From Bifidobacteriaceae bacterium (lineage in GTDB: Bacteria; Actinomycetota; Actinomycetes; Actinomycetales; WQXJ01): 41,665 bases of DNA. The position numbers and the translations under genes were made by a program. A model generated the notes under the pieces. It had not been told where the DNA came from. It saw only the letters and a program-made list of their open reading frames with translations, and searched no databases. The DNA lies in NCBI GenBank assembly GCA_031281585.1, contig JAITFE010000050.1, positions 1 through 41,665 of the forward strand, given 5' to 3'. This document shows positions 36,198 through 41,665 of this stretch, one piece after another (within the stretch, counting starts at the first letter, position 1; the number at the start of each line of letters is the position of its first letter).

Positions 36198-36701
36198 ATG
36201 AAAAGTGTTGCGCCAACAGCTGGCCCGGCCTGTCCGCCCGAGAAAGAAGAACTGAACGAGGCGCGCTTGGCCGCGCTGATCAACGAGTGCCCGGACGCCA
36301 GAAGCGGCCTCATCCAAGTGCTGCACCTGGCCCAAACGAATTACGGCTACCTGCCGCTCAGCGTGCAGAAAATGATCGCGGCGCGGATGAGCCTGCCCTT
36401 GTCGCAGGTGGCGGGAGTCGTGACCTTCTACTCGTTCTTCTCCACGGTGCCGCGCGGCGAGCACATCATCCGGGTCTGCCTGGGCACGGCGTGCTACATC
36501 CGCGGCGGCAAGCGACTGGTCGACCACTTGGAGGAGACGTTGGGAGTCGCGGTGGGCGGTGTGACCGAGGACCGCAAGTTCTCCTGCGACGTGGCCCGCT
36601 GCATCGGGGCCTGCGGTTTGGCTCCGGCCGTGATGATCGACGACGTGGTGCACAAGCAGGTCACGCCCGCCAAGTTGGACGCGATTCGAGCCGAGTACTG
36701 A
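36198..36701 (+). CDS. hydC: NuoE-like [2Fe-2S] subunit of an electron-bifurcating hydrogenase
   Basis: A 167-residue thioredoxin-fold subunit carrying one [2Fe-2S] cluster through C94, C99, C135 and C139 (CLGTAC and CIGAC). The preceding helical part (ARLAALINECPDARSGLIQ, YLPLSVQKMIAARM, VAGVVTFYSFF) is typical of NuoE/HydC/HoxE. ATG at 36198 follows GGAGAGG. In trimeric HydABC this subunit passes electrons near the NADH-oxidising HydB, which follows 15 bp later. Codon use is high-GC and matches the origin genes upstream. No Rex operator was recognised in the leader. Confidence 0.9.
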   Translation: MKSVAPTAGPACPPEKEELNEARLAALINECPDARSGLIQVLHLAQTNYGYLPLSVQKMIAARMSLPLSQVAGVVTFYSFFSTVPRGEHIIRVCLGTACYIRGGKRLVDHLEETLGVAVGGVTEDRKFSCDVARCIGACGLAPAVMIDDVVHKQVTPAKLDAIRAEY

Positions 36702-36716
36702 CAAGGAGGAGGCGCC

Positions 36717-38576
36717 GTGAAAACTGCGCTACGGCTTAGCACGGTTGGCGAACTGACGCGCGTCAAAGACCGCTATCGGTCGCGCCTGTCCAAGTACCGG
36801 TATCAGGCGCTGGTGTGCGGCGGGACCGGTTGCGTCTCCGCCAACTCCGCCGCGATAGCCGCGGCCCTGAAGGACGCGGTGGCGAAGCACGGGATCGGGG
36901 ACCAGGTCGCAGTCATCCAAAGAGGATGCATGGGCACCTGCGCGGTCGGCCCGGTGGTCTACGTGCTGCCGGATGGTGCCTACTACTCCGAACTCACGCC
37001 CGAGAAAATCGAACAGATCGTTGTCAGCCACTTCCTCAAGGGCCAGCCAGTCGAGGAGTACGCGTTTTACGACAGCGTCCAGGGCAGGCACGCGTTGGAT
37101 ATCGACTCCGTGGCGTTCTTCCGCGACCAGATGCGCGTCGCCCTGCGCAATTGCGGCGTGATCGATGTGGAAAATGTGGACGCCTACATAGCCCGCGACG
37201 GCTACACGGCGATCGCCAAAGCGCTGCGACGGGCCCCGGCCGAAGTGGTCGAAGAGATCACGAAGTCCGGCCTGCGGGGCCGGGGTGGCGCCGGCTTCCC
37301 GACCGGCGTCAAATGGGAGGCGTGCAGGAAGGTGGCGGGCGACCAGAAATACATCGTCTGCAACGCCGACGAGGGGGATCCGGGCGCTTTCATGGACCGC
37401 AGCATTATGGAGGGAGACCCTCACCGTATGCTGGAAGGCATGATCATCGCCGCTCTGGCCTGCGGGGCCAGCCGGGGTTATATCTATGTGCGGGCGGAAT
37501 ACCCTATGGCGGTCAGCCGGCTTAAGACCGCTATTATCCAGGCCGGGGAATGGGGTATTCTGGGGGAAAATATCCTGGGCAGCGGATTTGCTTTCAATTT
37601 GCGCATCAATCGCGGCGCCGGAGCTTTTGTCTGCGGTGAAGGCAGCGCTCTCACCGCTTCCATTGAAGGCAAACGAGGCATGCCCAGGGTAAAACCGCCC
37701 CGCACGGTAGAGCACGGGCTTTTTAATATGCCTACCGTCCTCAACAATGTGGAGACCTTTGCCAATGTCCCGGAGATTATCCTGCGCGGCGCTGACTGGT
37801 ACAAAAGCATGGGCCCGGAAAAAAGCCCCGGCACCAAGGCCTTCGCTCTGACCGGCAATATTGTCAACACCGGATTAATCGAAGTGCCTATGGGCACCGC
37901 TTTGCAGGAAGTAATCTTCGATATCGGAGGAGGCATCCGTGACGGCGCCGCTTTCAAAGCGGTGCAGATAGGCGGGCCCTCCGGCGGCTGCCTCACCAGA
38001 GAACATCTCAATCTCCCTCTTGATTTTGATTCCCTGAAAAAAGCCGGAGCCATGATCGGATCAGGCGGCCTGGTGGTCATGGACGATAAAACCTGCATGG
38101 TGGAAGTCGCCCGTTTTTTTATGAATTTTACCCAAAACGAATCCTGCGGCAAATGTGTCCCCTGCCGGGAAGGAACCAAACGCATGCTGGAAATTTTGCA
38201 AAATATTGTAGAGGGCAAGGGCCGGGACGGCGATATTGATCTCCTTCTGGAACTGGCCGATACCATTTCCTCCACTGCCTTGTGCGGGCTGGGCAAAACC
38301 GCGGCATCCCCGGTAGTCAGCACTATCAGCGGTTTTTTGGATGAATATAAGGCGCATATTTATGACAAAAAATGCCCGGCCGGAAGCTGTCCTCATTTAA
38401 AAATTTTCCATATTGATCCCGAGCTGTGCAAGGGCTGCTCCAAATGCGCCCGGCGCTGCCCGGCGGAAGCCATATCCGGCAAAATTAAAGAAACTTTCAC
38501 TATTGACGCCGCCCGGTGCATAAAATGCGGGGCTTGCGTGGAGGCCTGTTCTTTTCAGGCGATCAAGGAGAAATAA
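36717..38576 (+). CDS. hydB: NuoF-like flavoprotein subunit of [FeFe] hydrogenase, composition break inside
   Basis: A 619-residue NAD(H)-binding subunit. GTG at 36717 follows AGGAGGAGG. An N-terminal [2Fe-2S] thioredoxin-like domain has C34, C39, C71 and C75. The FMN/NADH core follows with GLRGRGGAGFPTGVKW (about 185-200) and CNADEGDPGAFMDRSIMEGD (about 215-234). The cluster motif ESCGKCVPCREGTKR comes next, and the C-terminus has two [4Fe-4S] motifs (CKGCSKCARRCP, CIKCGACVEAC). It is complete and in frame, but codon use changes near residues 223-240: before this third positions are nearly all G/C, after it AAA, ATT, TTT and GAA are common. The protein looks functional, but the DNA is a mosaic or a chimera. 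Confidence 0.92.
   Translation: MKTALRLSTVGELTRVKDRYRSRLSKYRYQALVCGGTGCVSANSAAIAAALKDAVAKHGIGDQVAVIQRGCMGTCAVGPVVYVLPDGAYYSELTPEKIEQIVVSHFLKGQPVEEYAFYDSVQGRHALDIDSVAFFRDQMRVALRNCGVIDVENVDAYIARDGYTAIAKALRRAPAEVVEEITKSGLRGRGGAGFPTGVKWEACRKVAGDQKYIVCNADEGDPGAFMDRSIMEGDPHRMLEGMIIAALACGASRGYIYVRAEYPMAVSRLKTAIIQAGEWGILGENILGSGFAFNLRINRGAGAFVCGEGSALTASIEGKRGMPRVKPPRTVEHGLFNMPTVLNNVETFANVPEIILRGADWYKSMGPEKSPGTKAFALTGNIVNTGLIEVPMGTALQEVIFDIGGGIRDGAAFKAVQIGGPSGGCLTREHLNLPLDFDSLKKAGAMIGSGGLVVMDDKTCMVEVARFFMNFTQNESCGKCVPCREGTKRMLEILQNIVEGKGRDGDIDLLLELADTISSTALCGLGKTAASPVVSTISGFLDEYKAHIYDKKCPAGSCPHLKIFHIDPELCKGCSKCARRCPAEAISGKIKETFTIDAARCIKCGACVEACSFQAIKEK
37383..37437. other. Composition breakpoint inside hydB
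   Basis: Upstream DNA has the strong G/C third-position bias of the origin cluster. From GCTTTCATGGACCGCAGC onward A/T-ending codons (ATT, GGA, CCT, CGT, GAA, TAT) increase and stay to the end of the window. The break falls in one of the most conserved stretches of the NuoF family (GDPGAFMDRS), where unrelated genomes can share identical short words. Confidence 0.8.
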
Positions 38577-38580
38577 AAAT

Positions 38581-40278
38581 ATGAAAGAAAAAACGTACAT
38601 AACTATAGACGGAATGCCTGTGCCCATCAATGGTGAAAAAAATCTGCTGGATTTAATCCGCAAGATAGGCGTTGAGCTGCCTACCTTCTGTTATTATTCC
38701 GAGCTTTCCATTTACGGCGCCTGCCGCATGTGCATGGTGGAAAATAAATGGGGAGAAATGGAAGCCGCCTGCTCCACTCCTCCCCAGGCGGGCATGGAAA
38801 TCAAAACCAATACCGAGAGTCTGCGCAAATACCGCAAAATAATTCTGGAACTTCTCCTGGCCAATCATTGCCGCGACTGCACCACTTGCCACAATAACGG
38901 CAGCTGCAAGCTGCAGGAGCTGGCCATGCGTTTTAACATAGACCGGGTGCGTTTTGCTAACACTTCCCAAGAATCTGACACAGATGATTCCTCTCTCTGC
39001 ATTACCCGAGACAGGAATAAATGCATTCTCTGCGGCGACTGCGTGCGTATGTGCCACGAGGTGCAAAATGTGGGGGCTATTGATTTTGCCCACCGCGGCT
39101 CCAAGATGACTATCAGCACCTCTTTTGAGGTCCCGCTGGCGGAGTCCAACTGTGTGGGCTGCGGGCAATGCGCGGCGGTCTGCCCCACCGGAGCTATTGT
39201 GGTTAAAAACGATACTCAGAAATTATGGCAGGCTCTAAGCGACAAAGGGGTCAAGGTCATCGCCCAGATTGCCCCGGCAGTGCGAGTGGCGGTGAGCCGG
39301 AGCTTAGGCCTGGGGGAAACGGAAAATTCCATGGGCCGGATTGTGGCGGCCTTGCGGCGCATGGGTTTTGATGAGATATTTGATACCGCCACCGGAGCGG
39401 ATCTCACGGTTCTGGAAGAAGCCAATGAATTTCAGACCCGGCTGGAGACCAACCCTTCTTTGCCCCTGTTCACTTCCTGCTGCCCGGCCTGGGTCAGTTA
39501 TTGTGAAAAAAAACACCCCGAGTTGATGCCCGCTGTGTCAAGCTGCCGCTCTCCCATGCAAATGTTTGCCGCGCTTATCAAAGAGCATTACAGCAAATCC
39601 AACCGCAAGCTGTTTCATGCGGCCATCATGCCCTGCACTGCCAAAAAATTTGAAGCGGCGCGGCCGGAGCTCGCCGTTGACGGCACGGTGCAGGTGGATT
39701 GCGTGCTTACCACTCAGGAACTTATTCATATGATTAAGGAGGCAGGTATCATTTTCAGCGAACTGGAACCGGAGGCGGTTGACATGCCTTTTGGCGCCAT
39801 AACCGGGGCGGGGATTATCTTTGGCGTAAGCGGCGGGGTTGCGGAGGCGGTGGTACGCCGTATTGCCTCTGATAAAACTCCCGGCGCTCTCAGATCTATT
39901 GCTTTCACCGGAGTGCGCGGTATGCAAGGCAGCAAAGAAGCTACGGTGGCGGTAGGTGAAAGGGAAGTAAAGATAGCCGTGGTCAGCGGCCTGGCCAATG
40001 CCGAGACCCTAATCAGGCGCATTAAAGACGGCGGTCATTATGATTTTGTGGAGGTTATGGCTTGCCCCGGCGGCTGTGTCAGCGGCGCCGGCCAGCCTTT
40101 TGCCAGCTTTGCCGGCAAAGAAGAACGCGGCCGGCAATTATATGCCGCCGACAAGCTCACCAACATTAAACGTTCCGAAGAGAATCCTCTCATGCTGGGT
40201 TTATATAACGGCCTGTTAAGAGGCAAAGTTCACAAATTGCTGCATGTCCATTACGGCCATGAGCGTCAAGGAGCATAA
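38581..40278 (+). CDS. hydA: [FeFe] hydrogenase catalytic subunit, group A3-like
   Basis: Reduces protons or oxidises H2 at the H-cluster, 565 residues. All three H-cluster motifs are present: TSCCPAW (298-304; C300 proton relay, C301 ligand), MPCTAKKFE (350-358) and MACPGGC (493-499). The accessory clusters are a plant-type [2Fe-2S] (C37, C48, C51, C64), the His-ligated cluster (H96, C100, C103, C109) and two [4Fe-4S] sites (C148-C158, C191-C201). The motif after MACPGGC is SGAGQP, where GGGQP is more frequent, a known variant. Neighbouring hydC and hydB suggest the trimeric, bifurcating type. Codons are AT-richer than the origin genes. The start follows AAGGAG. Confidence 0.96.
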   Translation: MKEKTYITIDGMPVPINGEKNLLDLIRKIGVELPTFCYYSELSIYGACRMCMVENKWGEMEAACSTPPQAGMEIKTNTESLRKYRKIILELLLANHCRDCTTCHNNGSCKLQELAMRFNIDRVRFANTSQESDTDDSSLCITRDRNKCILCGDCVRMCHEVQNVGAIDFAHRGSKMTISTSFEVPLAESNCVGCGQCAAVCPTGAIVVKNDTQKLWQALSDKGVKVIAQIAPAVRVAVSRSLGLGETENSMGRIVAALRRMGFDEIFDTATGADLTVLEEANEFQTRLETNPSLPLFTSCCPAWVSYCEKKHPELMPAVSSCRSPMQMFAALIKEHYSKSNRKLFHAAIMPCTAKKFEAARPELAVDGTVQVDCVLTTQELIHMIKEAGIIFSELEPEAVDMPFGAITGAGIIFGVSGGVAEAVVRRIASDKTPGALRSIAFTGVRGMQGSKEATVAVGEREVKIAVVSGLANAETLIRRIKDGGHYDFVEVMACPGGCVSGAGQPFASFAGKEERGRQLYAADKLTNIKRSEENPLMLGLYNGLLRGKVHKLLHVHYGHERQGA

Positions 40279-40283
40279 TTATC

Positions 40284-40532
40284 ATGGTCGATTTGAATAT
40301 TTGTGTGGGCAGTTCCTGCCATTTAAAAGGTTCCTATAACGTGATCCAGATCTTTCAGCAATTGATTGAAGATGGACGCTTGCATGAAAAGATTAACATG
40401 CAAGCCACTTTTTGCATGAAACAATGCCAGGAAGGGGTCTCGGTGCTGATTGGCGGTAAAGAGTTCAGTATCCTGCCGGAAACATCACGGGAATTCTTCC
40501 GCACGGTAGTTTTGCCCCAAGTGGATCCGTAA
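40284..40532 (+). CDS. Small thioredoxin-like [2Fe-2S] ferredoxin
   Basis: An 82-residue protein that is essentially the C-terminal half of a NuoE subunit. CVGSSC (C7, C12) and CMKQC (C44, C48) would hold one [2Fe-2S] cluster. It begins 5 bp after hydA with GGAG upstream. Such stand-alone ferredoxins often follow hydA in Firmicutes-type hydrogenase operons and may relay electrons to a sensor or maturation partner. The exact role is unknown. Confidence 0.85.
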   Translation: MVDLNICVGSSCHLKGSYNVIQIFQQLIEDGRLHEKINMQATFCMKQCQEGVSVLIGGKEFSILPETSREFFRTVVLPQVDP

Positions 40533-40560
40533 GCAAGCACATGAACAAAGAGGCAAAGCC

Positions 40561-40855
40561 ATGCGGAATCTGATTGCCAAGGATCGCGAAAAATGCGCGG
40601 GCTGCAATCGTTGCATCCGCGTATGTCAAGTTCCGGAAGCCAATGTGGGCCGCATGGAAGACGGACAAAATATATATGGACGACAAAAATATATTATCTG
40701 CGGCGCTTGTCGGCATGAGGCGCGTAATTTTGCCGGAGGATTACCTGCGGAGCTATTCTGCCCGCCCGGTCATGAAAATTGCCTTAAATATCCGCATTAT
40801 CTCTTTGAACGCGTCAATTGCGGCCGCCGGAGCCGGAGAATCTAGTGCGCTGTGA
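40561..40855 (+). pseudogene. Broken [4Fe-4S] protein fused to a chemoreceptor-like segment
   Basis: ATG at 40561 (AGAGG upstream) starts MRNLIAKDREKCAGCNRCIRVCQVPEAN, a [4Fe-4S] motif of the type found in hydrogenase-linked sensors. Further along, the first frame gives IICGACRHEARNF (second cluster, apparently shortened). The next frame gives MKIALNIRIISLNASIAAAGAGE, close to the NLLALNASIEAARAGE hairpin of methyl-accepting chemotaxis proteins, and stops at 40855. Neither frame alone makes a full protein, so the gene is frameshifted and truncated. It is probably the remnant of an Fe-S/MCP-type sensor that accompanies HydA in some anaerobes. Confidence 0.65.
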
Positions 40856-40887
40856 CACTTAAAAATGTACATCAAGCAGCGCACTAG
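40842..40887. repeat. Inverted repeat at the end of the broken sensor gene
   Basis: CTAGTGCGCTG at 40842-40852 and its exact complement CAGCGCACTAG at 40877-40887 flank 24 bp of AT-rich DNA (TTAAAAATGTACATC). It overlaps the truncated 3' end of the pseudogene, so it may be a terminator or mark the point where the gene was cut. Confidence 0.75.
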
Positions 40888-41453
40888 CCGCCGGGCGATC
40901 AAGCCCGGCTTAGCCGCGCTCCGAGCGGCGTAAGCTTATCCGAAAACCACGCTTTTCGGCTTTAGCGATCTTAAGAGCTTAAAACGAAACGAATGTATAG
41001 TTTTAAGCGACACATGACACTAGGCTTTGGGCTGTTAAGCAAAGTCAATGGATTCTTCAGTTCTTGTTCGAGACATGACAATGATGAGCAATAACATGAC
41101 ACCCAGTGACAAAACTTTAAAACAGCCGCAGCAAAGATGGCCATAGCTCGTGCCATATCCGGGTTAACTTTAAGAAGGCAGGCTGCGGCTGCCAAGCATT
41201 GCCCAAAGCCTGGCCCAAGCCGAAAAGCGCGCTTTTCGGCTTGGGCGGTCTTAAGCTTCTGAATGACCGCCCGGCTGTTATCGCAAAGTGAATATGCTCT
41301 AATCGAAGCTGTGTGAAAAAATGATTTTTTTTGCCGGACAATCTGTTATTATTAGTGTCAGCAAGTTGAGACCGTTGCCTGAATTATTCCAATTGTCAAG
41401 CAAAGCGCGGCGGCTGTTATTTATTGCTTTCCGCGCCAGCAGAGGTCAGTTTA
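40888..41453. other. Non-coding stretch with duplicated stem-loop units
   Basis: No gene is supported over about 565 bp. Small frames lack good starts. Two related units are visible. GCTTTTCGGC...CTTAAG occurs at 40951-40975 and 41231-41255 (22 of 25 bases equal). GGCTGTTA followed by GCAAAGT and AAT recurs at 41030-41049 and 41273-41293. The second unit contains a 34-bp perfect palindrome, listed separately. The DNA is AT-richer than the origin region. Confidence 0.5.
41213..41246. repeat. Perfect 34-bp palindrome
   Basis: The two 17-base halves, GCCCAAGCCGAAAAGCG and CGCTTTTCGGCTTGGGC, are exact inverted complements with no loop. It lies within the duplicated non-coding unit. A weaker form (CCGAAAA-CCACG-CTTTTCGG) occurs at about 40940-40959. 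Confidence 0.85.
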
Positions 41454-41665
41454 TTGAAATTAATTGCCTCCCGCCGTCCCTGCCGGGGCCGGCTGATTCT
41501 TAATTATCCCGTTTGGCTGCTGGTTTGGGGGCTGGGCCTGCTGTTGCAAAGCGCTCCCGCTGCTGCTGCCGTTTCCGCGCCCCATTACGCGGTGCAGGCG
41601 GGAGTTTTTGCCGGCCCCATCCAATCCGGCCGTTTGGCGGAAACCCTCTCCCAGTCCGGCTATGC
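41454..41665 (+). CDS. Start of a secreted or periplasmic SPOR-domain protein (3' end outside window)
   Basis: TTG at 41454 follows AGAGGT with 7-base spacing and opens a frame that runs to the window edge (70 residues). A basic start (MKLIASRRPCRGRL) leads to a hydrophobic core (PVWLLVWGLGLLLQS) and a probable signal-peptidase site after APAAAA. The mature part HYAVQAGVFAGPIQSGRLAETL has the sequence of the first strand and helix of a SPOR domain, which binds denuded septal peptidoglycan. Such a protein is typical of Gram-negative-type envelopes and unlike the actinobacterial left part. Confidence 0.7.
   Translation, partial: MKLIASRRPCRGRLILNYPVWLLVWGLGLLLQSAPAAAAVSAPHYAVQAGVFAGPIQSGRLAETLSQSGY

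Noticed and set aside
40971-41341. Two minus-strand frames of 74 residues
   Set aside because: They run through the duplicated stem-loop units and palindrome, have no ribosome sites and no protein-like pattern.

Overview
The window is two unlike pieces of DNA. Bases 1 to about 37,400 are very GC-rich and hold the replication-origin region of an actinobacterium. The evidence is the gene order parB-parA ... rsmG-jag-yidC-yidD-rnpA-rpmH | dnaA-oriC-dnaN ... recF-DciA-like-gyrB-gyrA-DUF3566-tRNA-Ile-DLW39-tRNA-Ala, in which DUF3566, DLW-39 and a parS inside the 5' end of parA are actinobacterial hallmarks. A genus cannot be named. A class III (oxygen-independent) ribonucleotide reductase and a hydrogenase point to anaerobic or facultatively anaerobic life. 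From about 37,400 to the end, codon use shifts in mid-gene to a clearly more AT-rich style, with a signal-peptide/SPOR protein start at the edge, as in another lineage.

Layout. 1-716: tail of an unknown gene and an unassigned stretch. 717-4467: three overlapping genes of a MacAB-type ABC system (adaptor, ATPase, permease). 4580-8026: cobalamin riboswitch, then nrdD-nrdG. 8139-10120 (minus): a membrane/low-complexity protein coupled to a lipoprotein. 10292-11633: a hypothetical gene and a queuosine-precursor transporter. 11742-13950 (minus): parB and parA with parS. 13951-16368: accessory insertion holding a frameshifted methyltransferase, a PIN/Phd-type toxin-antitoxin pair, a second parS-like site and a hypothetical gene. 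16505-19691 (minus): rsmG, jag, yidC, yidD, rnpA, rpmH. 19984-25903: dnaA, oriC, dnaN, a second toxin-antitoxin pair, recF and a DciA-like gene. 26132-32861: gyrB, gyrA, DUF3566 gene, two tRNAs and DLW-39. 33008-36035: IS-end remnant, an AbiE-like pair and a predicted repeat-rich protein. 36198-40532: hydC-hydB-hydA and a small ferredoxin. 40561-41665: a broken Fe-S/chemoreceptor-like gene, a stem-loop-rich noncoding stretch and the start of a SPOR-domain protein.

How it fits together. DnaA opens oriC and DnaN, the DciA-like protein and gyrase serve the fork. ParA and ParB with parS segregate the new origins. RnpA, YidD, YidC and Jag link tRNA maturation and membrane-protein insertion. The B12 riboswitch probably shuts down NrdDG when B12 can support another reductase encoded elsewhere. 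HydABC is predicted to be an NAD- and ferredoxin-linked [FeFe] hydrogenase, but its operon spans the composition break. It is therefore either a horizontally acquired mosaic or, more likely, a chimeric assembly join. Positions and motifs were read by eye and no database search was run.
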